Below the pieces are notes generated by a model. It saw nothing but the letters and a program-made list of their open reading frames with translations. It ran no database searches and had not been told where the DNA came from. A DNA stretch of 64,000 nt from JAJECS01 sp965198185 (lineage in GTDB: Bacteria; Chloroflexota; UBA11872). Of this stretch, positions 53,518-62,784 are shown in pieces. The DNA lies in assembly GCA_965198185.1 (NCBI GenBank), contig CBDAOU010000002.1:496001-560000 (forward strand), read 5' to 3'. The position numbers were made by a program, and so were the translations under genes. Numbering within the stretch: position 1 is the first letter of the stretch; each line of letters begins with the position of its first letter.

Positions 53518-54549
53518 CTAGCTGTGGAGCTCTTCCACCTCGCTCTCGCCGCAGATGTCCATCAGGGTGTGATGCACGGCGAGGTCGTGGGAATAGTCGA
53601 ACCAGGGCTGCTTCTCACCGCGCACGCACGCCGCAAACTCGTCGATGTCGGCCCTGAACGGCTCGAAGGGATCGGCGCCGTAGACGTGCCAGCCGTCGGC
53701 GCCCGCGCCGGGTCCGCCGGTGTGGATCGCCGCTGACGGCACGCGGTCGCCGGCGATCATGAACGGCGTCACGATGGCCTGAGCCTCCGAGCCGTAGACC
53801 TCAAGGCTGCGCGGGCGCCGGTTCTCAGTCTCGAGGAAACTCAGCTCGATTGAGGCGAGCGTCTCGGGATACTCCAAGACGACGATGTTCAGGTCGAAGT
53901 AGTCCTGCGCTTGGGACTCGGGACGCACCTGACGCCTGAAGGGGTGGACGGCGTCGGGCGTTCCGGCCACGGCCATGACCATATCGAGCGCGTGGCAACC
54001 CAGGTTGTAGAAGGCGCCGCCGCGGAAGTACGGCCCGCCAAGCTGGCGCGGAAGCACGCCGGCGCTGAAGGGCGAGCCCATGTGCGCCCGCACGAGATGC
54101 ACGGTGCCGAAGTCGCCCGCGCGGACCATGTCGATCACGCGGCGAAACGGCGGCAGCGGGCGAAAGTTGTAGCCGACCTGAAAGAGCAAGCCCTTCTGCT
54201 GGGCCGTGCCGATCAGCTCGTCGGCATGGGCCTTGGTCCAGCCGCAGGCCTTCTCCATGAGGACGTGCTTGCCGGCGGCGAGCGCCCGGCGGGCGTAGGA
54301 CGGGTTCTCGACCTCGGCCCCGCCGATGATGACGCCCTTGATGGACTCGTCGCCAAGCACGTCGTCGATGTCATCGATCCAGGTGATGTGCTGGTATTCG
54401 AGCGTGGTCTCCCGGTCGGCGCGGAACTCAAGGCTGGGCTCGTAGATGCCGACCAGGTCGATGTCGGGGGTGTCCCGAAGCCAGCGCGTCTTGGTGCGCG
54501 CGTGTCCGTGTTTTGCACCGAGCATGGCCAGGCGGAGTTGGTCGCTCAT
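53518..54549 (-). CDS. Gfo/Idh/MocA-family oxidoreductase
   Basis: This 343-residue oxidoreductase has an unusual Rossmann start, LRLAMLGAKHGHARTKTRWL, lacking a clear GxGxxG. The EKP motif is MEKACG. The C-terminal domain has GGAFYNLGCHALDMVMAV, matching the catalytic-histidine segment. The altered dinucleotide loop is shared by a subset of family members. It is convergent with the sulfatase gene, 8 bases away, and precedes a hydroxyacid dehydrogenase gene on the same strand. Confidence 0.83.
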   Translation of the reverse strand: MSDQLRLAMLGAKHGHARTKTRWLRDTPDIDLVGIYEPSLEFRADRETTLEYQHITWIDDIDDVLGDESIKGVIIGGAEVENPSYARRALAAGKHVLMEKACGWTKAHADELIGTAQQKGLLFQVGYNFRPLPPFRRVIDMVRAGDFGTVHLVRAHMGSPFSAGVLPRQLGGPYFRGGAFYNLGCHALDMVMAVAGTPDAVHPFRRQVRPESQAQDYFDLNIVVLEYPETLASIELSFLETENRRPRSLEVYGSEAQAIVTPFMIAGDRVPSAAIHTGGPGAGADGWHVYGADPFEPFRADIDEFAACVRGEKQPWFDYSHDLAVHHTLMDICGESEVEELHS

Positions 54550-54621
54550 GGGGAGGGTCCTTGCGGTGACGCTGGCGAATTGTGTCGGCCAGCCCCGGCG
54601 GTGGCAACCGGGGCTGGGCGC

Positions 54622-55563
54622 TCAGTACCCCACGCGCTTGTCGACCAGGCTGAGGAGGGGCTCGCCGGCCCGAAACCGGCGCAGGTTTTCGGCGAATAGG
54701 TCCAACCAGCGGCGCTCTTCTTCGGAGGACGTGGCCCGGTGGAACGAGAGATGGAACGTGTCGATGTCCCACAGGGGCGAGTCGTCGGGGGGCGGGGCGA
54801 TCTGCAGGCTGGCGCCGGCGAGGCGGCCCTCGCGGAGTGCAACAGCCAAGGCGTCGAGGTCGTAGATGACATCACGCCCGGAAACGTCGATCAGATAGGC
54901 CGAGGGCTTCATCAGCGCGAGCTCGGCGGCGCCGATCAACTGCTGGGTCTCGGGCGTGTTGGGCACGGCCACGGCGACATAGTCGGATTCGCGGAGCAGA
55001 CGCGGCAGCGCGTCCCGCGTGAGCATCTCGTCGACATGCGGGTGCTCGGCGCCTTCCGAGCGGCGAAGAGCGATGACGCGCATGCCGAACGCCTGGGCAA
55101 GCCGCGCAAGCTCGCGCCCGATGCGCCCAATGCCGGCGATGCCCAGGGTCTTGCCGCGCAGCTCGGTCGGTGAGCCATAGACGTAGTCGCGCGTGGCGCG
55201 ATGCTGCACGTCGTAGATCAGGCTGCGGGCGAACCCGAGCATCGAGGCCAGCGCGTGCTCGGCGCCCGGTGTGTCAAACACGCCCTTGGAGCAGGAGAAG
55301 GGAATGGGGCTGGCGACGAACTCGGGGAACAAGAATTTCTCGACGCCGCCCGAGGCCGCGTGGACCCACCGCAGCCGCCCGGCGCGGGCGAGCATGTCCG
55401 CGTCGAAGTCCCCGACGAGCAGCACGTCGGCCGTTGGCACGTGCGGCGCGACGGCGTCCGCGTCCCCCACGGCTGCGAGACGCACGCCCGGCACGTCCGA
55501 CAGGGCGTCGGCCAGACTGGATGCGTCGAAGGTGGCGACTACTTGGAGCGGCGGTTCGGTCAT
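54622..55563 (-). CDS. D-2-hydroxyacid dehydrogenase-family protein
   Basis: This protein of about 313 residues has the two-domain 2-hydroxyacid dehydrogenase fold: dinucleotide loop GIAGIGRIG near residue 133, the arginine of the active site in DVSGRDV, the glutamate region REGRLAGA and a histidine in LSFHRAT. The usual NVARG is changed to DVSGR. ATG at 55563 starts the folded domain; the frame is open 60 bases further up. It diverges from the aldolase gene at 55659, sharing a 95-base promoter region. Confidence 0.83.
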   Translation of the reverse strand: MTEPPLQVVATFDASSLADALSDVPGVRLAAVGDADAVAPHVPTADVLLVGDFDADMLARAGRLRWVHAASGGVEKFLFPEFVASPIPFSCSKGVFDTPGAEHALASMLGFARSLIYDVQHRATRDYVYGSPTELRGKTLGIAGIGRIGRELARLAQAFGMRVIALRRSEGAEHPHVDEMLTRDALPRLLRESDYVAVAVPNTPETQQLIGAAELALMKPSAYLIDVSGRDVIYDLDALAVALREGRLAGASLQIAPPPDDSPLWDIDTFHLSFHRATSSEEERRWLDLFAENLRRFRAGEPLLSLVDKRVGY

Positions 55564-55658
55564 GCGAGGTCCGAGAGTGGGGCGGCGCGCATGATCGTAT
55601 CGCGCGGCGGCGCTGCGATACATTGGCGCGGTTTGAGCGCCCGCCCCCGAGGACCGCC

Positions 55659-56486
55659 ATGAGCAGCTACCACGTCCGTTCTGCGATCAACCATCAATCC
55701 AATCCCGTGACGCGCGCCCTGCGGGAAGGCCGGGTGGTCTTGGGGGCGTGCAGCATCTCGTTTGCCTCTCCACCCGTGGCGCAGATCTTTGGCTCCGCCG
55801 GGTTCAACTTCTACTACATCGACATGGAGCACGGGCAGCCCGGCTATCCCGAGCTAGCCACGATTTGCATGGCATCCAAGCTCACGGGGATGGTGCCCAT
55901 CGCGGGCACCACGAGCGTTGAGGATCACCTGATTGCCCGCCCGCTGGACGCTGGGGCGATGGGGGTGATCGTGCCGCACGTCGAGACCGCCGAACAGGCG
56001 GCCATGGCGGTGCGCTACAGCAAGTACCCGCCGGAGGGCAAGCGAGGCCTCCTGACGGCTGGTGTGCACACGGAGTTCGCGGAGCCGGACGCGGGCGATC
56101 TAACCGCGGGGCAGAACCGCGAGATCCTATCCGCGGTGAAGGTGGAGAGCGGGCTCGGCATCGAAAACATCGACGAGATCGCGGCGACGCCAGGCCTTGA
56201 CGCCATCCTGATCGGCCGCACCGACCTTTCAGCCACGCTTGGCATTCCGGGTCAGATACACCATCCGGACATCAGGGACTCGGTTGAGCGCATGCTCGCC
56301 GCGGTGAAGCGCCACGGCATCGCCGGCGGCCCGCACATCGGCTCGATCGAGGAGTCGCTCGAATGGGCCGACAAGGGCGCGACCTTCATGAGCTATGGCT
56401 ATGACGGCGACATGCTCATGCAGGCGTCGAAGCAGTTTGTCGGCGGAGTGGCCGAACTGCTGGGAGACCGGCTGCTCGACGTGTAG
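55659..56486 (+). CDS. HpcH/HpaI-type class II aldolase
   Basis: This 275-residue aldolase cleaves 2-keto-3-deoxy or 4-hydroxy-2-oxo acids to pyruvate and an aldehyde using a divalent metal. Family blocks are GACSISFASPPVAQIFGSAGFNF with YIDMEHG (catalytic acid-base region), VPHVETAEQA, and metal ligands in KVESGLGIENID and IGRTDLSATLG. The ATG at 55659 follows GAGGA. It faces an amidohydrolase gene whose stop is adjacent. It would be a good last step for the enolase-family dehydratase products made nearby. Confidence 0.87.
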   Translation: MSSYHVRSAINHQSNPVTRALREGRVVLGACSISFASPPVAQIFGSAGFNFYYIDMEHGQPGYPELATICMASKLTGMVPIAGTTSVEDHLIARPLDAGAMGVIVPHVETAEQAAMAVRYSKYPPEGKRGLLTAGVHTEFAEPDAGDLTAGQNREILSAVKVESGLGIENIDEIAATPGLDAILIGRTDLSATLGIPGQIHHPDIRDSVERMLAAVKRHGIAGGPHIGSIEESLEWADKGATFMSYGYDGDMLMQASKQFVGGVAELLGDRLLDV

Positions 56487-57329
56487 CTAGTCCAAGCCCA
56501 ACAGGCTGAGGCTGTCCCGGTGAATGATGGCCTCGATCTGCTCGGACGGAATCTTGGGGAGCCCGGTGCCCTCGGTGACGTCGTTGATGCGCCGCAGGGT
56601 GTTGATGGTGCCCTCGACGGTGCTGAAGGGCAGGTCACTGCCGAAGAGCACGTTGTCGATGGCGCCGAATTCACTGAGCATGGCCAGCGCCTGGTAGAGC
56701 CACCACGGCTTGCTCTCGAGACCCGACACGTCGGTGAAGACGTTGGGGTGCTTGCGGGCGACGACCATGGCGTCGGCGAACCAGGGCAGGCCGATGTGCG
56801 CCAGGATGATCTTGAGGTCCGGAAACTCGCGCGCCACGGGGTCGTAGAGCAGCGGATTGGCCAACTCCATGGGCGTGTTGGCCATGCCCTGGTAGGCGGC
56901 GTGGGTGAGGATCGGCAGCCCAAGCTCCTGGGCGCGGGCATGGACCCGCCCGGCTTTCGGGTCGTTGGGGTGGTAGTGCTGATAAACGGGGCTCATCTTG
57001 ATGCCGCGCAGGCCGAGATCGGTCACGCAGCGGTCGATTTCGTCGAGCGCGTCCGGTTGATTGGGGTCAATTGACATAAAACCAATCATCTTCTCGGGAT
57101 GCTGGCGAACGTAGGCGGCGATGTGGTCGTTGGGTGTGCACATCTCCATGGCGATGGAGTTGATCCCAAACACGATCACGCGGTCTGCGGCTTTCTCGGC
57201 TTCCCAATGCCGCTCCGGCGTGACGTTGATATCCAGCACGTCCGGCGGATAGGTCAACTCGATGGCCCGGCTGAACTGCGGTCCCCATTGCTCGGAGGTG
57301 CTGAGGTGGGTGTGGACGTCGACGATCAC
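56487..57329 (-). CDS. Amidohydrolase-2 family protein (TIM-barrel metal hydrolase or decarboxylase)
   Basis: This 280-residue protein has the amidohydrolase-2 pattern: HxH in VHTHLS at residues 5-8, further histidines in LTHAAY and LAHIGL, and the aspartate in FGSDLPF. Such proteins act as lactonases or decarboxylases of small organic acids. It overlaps the upstream dehydrogenase gene by 4 bases, so the two are coupled. A lactonase role with a dehydrogenase would suit sugar-lactone catabolism. Confidence 0.85.
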   Translation of the reverse strand: MIVDVHTHLSTSEQWGPQFSRAIELTYPPDVLDINVTPERHWEAEKAADRVIVFGINSIAMEMCTPNDHIAAYVRQHPEKMIGFMSIDPNQPDALDEIDRCVTDLGLRGIKMSPVYQHYHPNDPKAGRVHARAQELGLPILTHAAYQGMANTPMELANPLLYDPVAREFPDLKIILAHIGLPWFADAMVVARKHPNVFTDVSGLESKPWWLYQALAMLSEFGAIDNVLFGSDLPFSTVEGTINTLRRINDVTEGTGLPKIPSEQIEAIIHRDSLSLLGLD

Positions 57330-58315
57330 GGCGCTTGCGCCTCCCAGAGCAGCGGCTCACCCGCGATCAACCGCCGCACGTTTTTGGCGACACCGGCCGC
57401 GGTTTCCCGGACGAAGACATCGCAGGCGTTCGAGGCGTGTGGCGTGACGAACACCGCATAGTCAAAGAGCGAGTCCGCGGGATCGACCGGTTCCTGCCAG
57501 AAGACGTCGATCCCAGCCGTGCTCAGCTTGCCGCTGCACAGCGCGTCGATGAGCGCCTCGCGGTCGATCACGTGACCCCGCGCCACGTTCACGATCACCG
57601 CGTCGTCGTCCATGGCGGCGATGGATTCGGCGTTGATCATGCCCTCGGTCTCGGGCGTGAGGGGGGTGGCCAGCGCAATGAAGCGACAGCCGCGCACGGC
57701 CTCATGCAGCTCGTCGGGCGGATGCACCGAAGTCAACCCAAGCTCGCGCACGTCGCTCTCGCGGGGCGTGCGGCGCACGCCGACGATCTCGCAGCCGAAC
57801 GGCTGCAAGAGCCGCACAAGCTGGCTGCCAATGCCTCCCAGACCGATGACGCAGACCCTGGAACCAAACAGCGAATGGCCGAACGGCACGTTCCAGTCCT
57901 GCGCGCGAATGGCCTCGAGCAATCGCGGATAGCGACGTCCGGCGCCGATCAGCAGGAAAAGCGCCATCTCCGCCACGGCTTGGGCCAGCCCGCCGTCCGC
58001 CGAGGGCACGTTGGCGACTTGCACGCCGCGGGCGTTTGCCGCCGCTACGTCGATGGCGTCGATCCCAACTCCGGGCTGCTGGACCAGGCGCAACTTTGGC
58101 GATGCGTCGAGGACCCTGGCGTCAATGATGGCGCGGGCCGGGAGCAGGACCGCGGCGTCGCCCGCGTGCTCCGCGACCTTGTCCTCGGGACACGTCCGCA
58201 CCCGGTGATCGGGAAGCGCCGCCTGAATGCCGCCGGACAGGTCCGGCATGTAGTCGTTGCAGAACAGCAGGTCCACGGGATGGTCCGCCTTTGCTCGCCC
58301 GCAGCCCACCGACAA
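57326..58315 (-). CDS. D-2-hydroxyacid dehydrogenase
   Basis: This 329-residue enzyme has a full set of family motifs: dinucleotide loop GLGGIG near residue 162, active-site arginine in NVARGHV, glutamate in DVFWQEP and histidine in VTPHAS. It oxidises or reduces D-2-hydroxy acids with NAD(P). The reading frame includes a short N-terminal stretch (MSVGCGRAKADHP), so a start about 12 codons later is possible. It is coupled by a 4-base overlap to the amidohydrolase, and diverges from the enolase-superfamily gene at 58406. Confidence 0.87.
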   Translation of the reverse strand: MSVGCGRAKADHPVDLLFCNDYMPDLSGGIQAALPDHRVRTCPEDKVAEHAGDAAVLLPARAIIDARVLDASPKLRLVQQPGVGIDAIDVAAANARGVQVANVPSADGGLAQAVAEMALFLLIGAGRRYPRLLEAIRAQDWNVPFGHSLFGSRVCVIGLGGIGSQLVRLLQPFGCEIVGVRRTPRESDVRELGLTSVHPPDELHEAVRGCRFIALATPLTPETEGMINAESIAAMDDDAVIVNVARGHVIDREALIDALCSGKLSTAGIDVFWQEPVDPADSLFDYAVFVTPHASNACDVFVRETAAGVAKNVRRLIAGEPLLWEAQAP

Positions 58316-58405
58316 CGGGCGCCGAGCGCTCGGGGCCGCATGCGATCATAGGCCGCCCGTACGGCGGGTGCGAGCGCATCCGAGCCCTCGCTGGGGAGAC
58401 GCGAC

Positions 58406-59563
58406 ATGCGGATCACCGACGTCAAACACTTTGAGCCCACGGTCGGGATGCGGCCGCAGAGCATCGTGAAGATCGAGACGGATGCCGGCATCGCTGGGCT
58501 GGGCGAGGCCGGCACGGCGGGCCGGGAGCGGGCGGTTGGGGGCATGTTCGACCACTACCGCGAGTTCCTGATCGGCAAGGACCCGCGGCGGATCGAAGAT
58601 ATCAACCAAGTGCTGTACCGCAGCCAGTATTTCGAAGGCGGCACGGTGATCACGGCCGCCGCCTCCGCGATCGACATTGCGCTTTGGGACATCCTGGGCC
58701 AGCACCTCAACACGCCGATCTGGCAGCTCCTCGGCGGGGCGTCGCGCCAGAGGGTCACGTGCTTCGCGGACGCCGTCGCCGGCGACGGCGCGACCATGCC
58801 CGAGCGCGCGGCGGACCTGGCGGCCAAGGGGTGGGGCACGGTTCGCTTCACGCCGGTGATGCCGACCGATACCGATCCCGAAGCGCCCGCGGACGTGTAC
58901 GAGCCGTGGGAGTCGGTGGTGGCGACGGCCGAGATGCTGCACGCGGTGCGCGAGCGCGTGGGCCCGCGGGTGCGCTTGGGGGTGGACTTCCACCACCGTC
59001 TCAGCGTGGCCGACGCCGCCGAGTTCTGTCGCCTGGTCGACGACGTGAATCTTATGTTTCTGGAAGAGCCGATACGGTCCGAAAGTCCCGACGCCTATGC
59101 GGCGCTGCGCACGATGACCGACATTCCATTTGCCATCGGCGAGGAATTCTCGGGGATCTACGTCTTCGCGCCATTCATCGAGCGCGGGCTGAGCAACTAC
59201 GTGCGCTTGGACGTTTGCAACGTCGGTGGGTTCACGGCGGCGCGGAAGGTGGCCGGCATGGCGGAGGCCCACTACCTGGAGGTGATGCCGCACAACCCGC
59301 TCGGCCCCATCTCGACGGCGGCGGCGGTGCACCTGTGCACGGCCATCCCGAACTTTGCCCTGCTTGAGTACAACTGGAATACCCGGGCGCGCCCGCCGGA
59401 CTTGTTCCCGGAGGGCTTCGATATCGAGGGCGACGCGTTTCCGTTGCCCGAGGCGCCGGGGCTGGGCGTCCAACTCAACGAGGACGCGCTGGCGGACCAT
59501 CCAACCGTGTTCTGGGAGGCGCCCCACCTGCGCCGCCGCGACGGCTCGTATACGAACTGGTGA
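58406..59563 (+). CDS. Enolase-superfamily sugar-acid dehydratase (mandelate racemase/muconate lactonizing type)
   Basis: This 385-residue enzyme has the N-terminal capping domain and the (beta/alpha)7-beta barrel. Metal ligands are seen in GVDFHH (Asp), FLEEPI (Glu) and IGEEFS (Glu). A catalytic histidine is in MPHNPLGP, as in galactonate and other acid-sugar dehydratases of the mandelate-racemase group. The product would be a 2-keto-3-deoxy acid. The gene ends in a GTGA overlap with a DHDPS-family aldolase that could cleave that product. Confidence 0.87.
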   Translation: MRITDVKHFEPTVGMRPQSIVKIETDAGIAGLGEAGTAGRERAVGGMFDHYREFLIGKDPRRIEDINQVLYRSQYFEGGTVITAAASAIDIALWDILGQHLNTPIWQLLGGASRQRVTCFADAVAGDGATMPERAADLAAKGWGTVRFTPVMPTDTDPEAPADVYEPWESVVATAEMLHAVRERVGPRVRLGVDFHHRLSVADAAEFCRLVDDVNLMFLEEPIRSESPDAYAALRTMTDIPFAIGEEFSGIYVFAPFIERGLSNYVRLDVCNVGGFTAARKVAGMAEAHYLEVMPHNPLGPISTAAAVHLCTAIPNFALLEYNWNTRARPPDLFPEGFDIEGDAFPLPEAPGLGVQLNEDALADHPTVFWEAPHLRRRDGSYTNW

Positions 59564-60474
59564 GCGACGCTCGGCTCGGGCGGTTCTACTCGATCCTGCA
59601 GACGCCGTTCGACGCCGGCGGCGAAATCGATCACGCGAGCTTGGTGCGGCTGCTGCATCACCGCGAGACGTGCGGGTGCGACGGGCTGTTTCTGCTGGGC
59701 GTGGCGTCCGAGGCCATGTTCCTCAGCCGAACCGAGCAGGAAGAAGTTGTCGGCCTGGTCATGCACGAGCTTGGCGGGCGGCTGCCGGTACTGGTCGCGG
59801 CGTATGCGCCCGCCACGGCCGCGGTCACCGAGCTGGGCCGGCGCTGGGCGGATCTGGGAGCGTCCGGAGTGGTGGTGCTGCCACCCTTCGCCACGGCGCC
59901 CACGGACGACGCGGTGGTGCGTCACTACGACGCCGTCACGGCGGCGCTCGACGTGCCGGTGATCGCCCAGGACGAGCCGAACACCAGCGGCGTGGCCATG
60001 AGCGCCGGATTGCTGGCGCGTCTCGTGCGCGAGGTCGACGGCGTGGCCGCGTTCAAGGTCGAGGGGCAGCCCGTGACGCAGCGGCTGAGCGCGGTGCGGG
60101 CCTTGGTTGGGGACGCGCGTCCGCTTTACTCCGCCGCCGGCACCTCGTTTGTGCAGGAGTTGGAGCGGGGGTCGAGCGGCATGATGACGGGCTATCCCTA
60201 TCCCGAGGTCATCGCCGAGACGCTGGCGCTGTTCCACGACGGCGACGTTGCCGGCGCGAATGCGCTCTGGGATCGCCTGATGCCGCTGACGGCGATGGAC
60301 GCGCGGCCGGGATTGATGTGGGCGGTGCGCAAGGAGATTCTCAAGCGGCGGGGGCTGATCGACCACGCCACGGTGCGCGACCCGGCGCCCTCGATCGACG
60401 CGGCGACCCGCGACGAGATTGGGCAGCTGATCGACCGGCTGGAGCTGGCGGAGAGATACCCGGTCGTCGACTAG
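59560..60474 (+). CDS. DHDPS/NAL-family aldolase
   Basis: This 304-residue TIM-barrel aldolase has the lysine in AFKVEGQP in the Schiff-base position. The usual tyrosine block reads VVVLPPFATAP, and the GVASEAMFLSRTEQEEVV segment is close to the GTTGE-SLT motif of typical members. It starts with GTG, overlapping the stop of the dehydratase gene, which strongly suggests translational coupling. Dehydratase followed by aldolase is the classical order for sugar-acid breakdown. The substrate is probably a 2-keto-3-deoxy sugar acid. Confidence 0.85.
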   Translation: MSDARLGRFYSILQTPFDAGGEIDHASLVRLLHHRETCGCDGLFLLGVASEAMFLSRTEQEEVVGLVMHELGGRLPVLVAAYAPATAAVTELGRRWADLGASGVVVLPPFATAPTDDAVVRHYDAVTAALDVPVIAQDEPNTSGVAMSAGLLARLVREVDGVAAFKVEGQPVTQRLSAVRALVGDARPLYSAAGTSFVQELERGSSGMMTGYPYPEVIAETLALFHDGDVAGANALWDRLMPLTAMDARPGLMWAVRKEILKRRGLIDHATVRDPAPSIDAATRDEIGQLIDRLELAERYPVVD

Positions 60475-60524
60475 CCGCTCCGGCGTATGATGGCCGCGGA
60501 CCGTGGCGAGGGAGATAGGTGCGC

Positions 60525-61550
60525 ATGATGCTCGATAGCCGGAAGTGGGACGCCCGTTACGGCCACGACCTGCTCGCGGCCTACGGCCCCACGTACACGT
60601 CCTATCTCGCCATCACGTCCCCGAGCGCTTGGGCCGTGGTGGAGCGATTTTTTCCCCACCCGCCGAAGCAGCTCGAGTTCCAGCAGGGAATGGCCGAGGA
60701 GTATGTTGAGCCGCTGATCGAACGGTTGCCCGACGCCGACGTGGTGCTGGGCATCGGCGGCGGCAACGCGCTGGACGTTGGCAAGTACGTCGCCTGGAAG
60801 CTGGAAAAGCCGCTGGTGCTGATTCCGACTATCGTCTCGACGGGCGCCATCTTTCAGGCGCCGGTCGCGATTCGCCGGGCGGACATCTGGGAGTTCTGCT
60901 TCGACACCGTGGCGCCCGACTATCTGCTGCTGGACTACGACGTGATCGCGGCGGCGCCGCCGCATCTCAATCGAGCCGGCATGGGCGAATGCATCTGCAA
61001 CATTGGGCAGGTGGGATCGTGGCGCTGGTGGGTGGATCAGGGCCTCGACGCCGTGCCGTGGGACCAGGCCGCGGCGGATGGGACTCTGGCCTGGGTCCGT
61101 GAGCGATGCCGGCAATTCAGCGAGGGTCTCGACGCCGAAGGCCAACTGAACGACGCCGCCATACGCATCGCCAGCGAGATCAACCGCGAGCGCTACGACG
61201 TGCCGACGTTCGAGATGAAGGTCGGGCGCAGCATCGATCACACCCTTGTCATCGCGTTCGAGTGGGTGCATGGCCGCGAGCTCATCCACTCGGAAGCGGT
61301 CTCTTTGGGCTCGCTCATCAACGCGCACGTGTATGAGTGGGGATTCGATGAGACGAAGGCGCTGCTCGACGCCTGCCAGGTTCGCTACCGCCCCGCCGAG
61401 ATTGGCTGCACCTGGGACGAGGTGAAGGCGGTGGTCGCCAACATCAACGACCTGCACGACCGTCTGGGGAATCCTCCCAACTGGTTCCACCACCGCACGC
61501 TGGACGACGCGTCGTTCGAGCGGATGGCAGCCGCCATCGACGCCGCATAG
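60525..61550 (+). CDS. Glycerol-1-phosphate dehydrogenase-like (iron-containing alcohol dehydrogenase superfamily)
   Basis: This protein of about 341 residues has the dehydroquinate-synthase-like fold. The dinucleotide loop is VLGIGGGNALDVGKYVAW near residue 78, and metal-binding residues are expected in GMGECICNIGQ, SIDHTLVIAFEWVHGREL and HSEAVSLG. The family includes sn-glycerol-1-phosphate dehydrogenases (AraM/EgsA). The aspartate normally opening the first metal site is replaced by Glu in GMGE. The start may be GTG at 60519 or ATG at 60525; GGAG lies 10 bases before the latter. It is the third gene of a four-gene same-strand run. Confidence 0.78.
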   Translation: MMLDSRKWDARYGHDLLAAYGPTYTSYLAITSPSAWAVVERFFPHPPKQLEFQQGMAEEYVEPLIERLPDADVVLGIGGGNALDVGKYVAWKLEKPLVLIPTIVSTGAIFQAPVAIRRADIWEFCFDTVAPDYLLLDYDVIAAAPPHLNRAGMGECICNIGQVGSWRWWVDQGLDAVPWDQAAADGTLAWVRERCRQFSEGLDAEGQLNDAAIRIASEINRERYDVPTFEMKVGRSIDHTLVIAFEWVHGRELIHSEAVSLGSLINAHVYEWGFDETKALLDACQVRYRPAEIGCTWDEVKAVVANINDLHDRLGNPPNWFHHRTLDDASFERMAAAIDAA

Positions 61551-61566
61551 CGGTGAGAGCGGGCTA

Positions 61567-62601
61567 ATGGCGACATCGCGCGTACGCGTAGGGCTCATCG
61601 GCGCCGGAAACTTCGGCGGCGAGGTGGCGAAGATCGTCGTCCGGCGTCCGGAGCTGGAGTTAGTCGGCGTCGCCGACGTGAATGTAGACGCGGCGCGGAA
61701 TCGCGGCGACATGTACGGCGTGCCCTGGTGGGGTGATCATCGCCGCCTGCTGGCGGAGTGCGACTGCGACGCGGTGGCCATCGCCACGCCCCACAACACG
61801 CACCGGGATATCGTCGTGGAAGCCGCCGCGGCTGGGCGCCACGTCTTTTGCGAGAAGACCATGGCGATCACGGTGGCCGAGTGCCACGACATGATCGAGG
61901 CGGCGGAGCGGCACGGTGTGAAGCTGATGGTGGGCCACAAGCGCCGCTTCCGCAGCGCGCAGGCCGAGATCAAGCGACTGCTCGACAGCGGGGAGTTCGG
62001 CCAGCCGCTCTCGATCAACGTGCATGGCTATTTCGGGCGGCGGATCCATGGGTTCTGGTCCCGGCGGGCGACCAACGGGGGGTTGCTGTACTGGGCCGGC
62101 ACCCACGACATCGACACCATCCGCCACTACCTGGGTGAGGTCGACTCGGTTTCGGCCATGGCCGGTCCGAAGCTATTTCCCGACGTGACCGACTACGACG
62201 ACGCGATTGCGGTGAACTTGCGGTTTCGCAGCGGGGCGCTGGGCTCACTGCAGGTCACCACGGCGTTTCCCATGGCTACCTACCGCACGTCGTTCAGCTA
62301 TCAGATCGCCTGTGAGCACGGCGGCATCGCCTACGACCCGCGGCAGGTGGCGGTGCACTTCGCCACGCACGACGGCCCGATGCAGACGACCTTCTTCGAT
62401 GGCTACGGCTTCGAGGAGGCGTTTGACACCGAGTGGGACAGCTTCGCGGGGTGGGTGCTGCGCGACGAGCCGCCGGTGCTGACCGGCGAGGACGGGCTGC
62501 GGGCGGTCGAGATCATGCAGGCGGCCTACATCTCGGTCGAGGAGGGCGGAAGGCCAATCTCGCTTCCGCTGGACCGCGACGAACGGCGGCCTTTCAGCTA
62601 G
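61567..62601 (+). CDS. Gfo/Idh/MocA-family oxidoreductase
   Basis: This 344-residue oxidoreductase starts VRVGLIGAGNFGG, has the motif CEKTMAIT with threonine in place of the proline of EKP, and a C-terminal segment GLLYWAGTHDIDTIRHYLG with the expected histidine. It closes the run dehydratase, aldolase, G1P-dehydrogenase-like, oxidoreductase. The spacing to the previous gene is 16 bases, consistent with one transcript. Confidence 0.87.
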   Translation: MATSRVRVGLIGAGNFGGEVAKIVVRRPELELVGVADVNVDAARNRGDMYGVPWWGDHRRLLAECDCDAVAIATPHNTHRDIVVEAAAAGRHVFCEKTMAITVAECHDMIEAAERHGVKLMVGHKRRFRSAQAEIKRLLDSGEFGQPLSINVHGYFGRRIHGFWSRRATNGGLLYWAGTHDIDTIRHYLGEVDSVSAMAGPKLFPDVTDYDDAIAVNLRFRSGALGSLQVTTAFPMATYRTSFSYQIACEHGGIAYDPRQVAVHFATHDGPMQTTFFDGYGFEEAFDTEWDSFAGWVLRDEPPVLTGEDGLRAVEIMQAAYISVEEGGRPISLPLDRDERRPFS

Positions 62602-62784
62602 CTAGCGCCAGCCGGGTCCGCCACTGCGGGGGTAGTGCTCGCGCAGTGCGTCGTGCGCCTGTTGCCGGGCGTCCTTGCGTGCCTGCGTCGAGCGCATTCG
62701 CTGCTCCGGTGAAGGTGTGATCCAGCGCCAGGCGCGGATTACGAGGCGTGCGGCGAAGCGCGGTATCGCGAGTAGTACGCGCAT
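62602..62784 (-). CDS. Small basic protein with hydrophobic N terminus, paralog 1
   Basis: This 60-residue protein reads MRVLLAIPRFAARLVIRAWRW at the start and then carries a basic, polar tail. The N-terminal 20 residues could form one membrane-associated helix. Another small frame at 62889-63086 shows the same pattern (L-A-x-x-R-F-A, R-x-W-R, P-x-P, and a gly-rich end), suggesting the two are related. Neither is recognised, so the reality of the gene is uncertain. Its stop is adjacent to that of the oxidoreductase. Confidence 0.45.
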   Translation of the reverse strand: MRVLLAIPRFAARLVIRAWRWITPSPEQRMRSTQARKDARQQAHDALREHYPRSGGPGWR

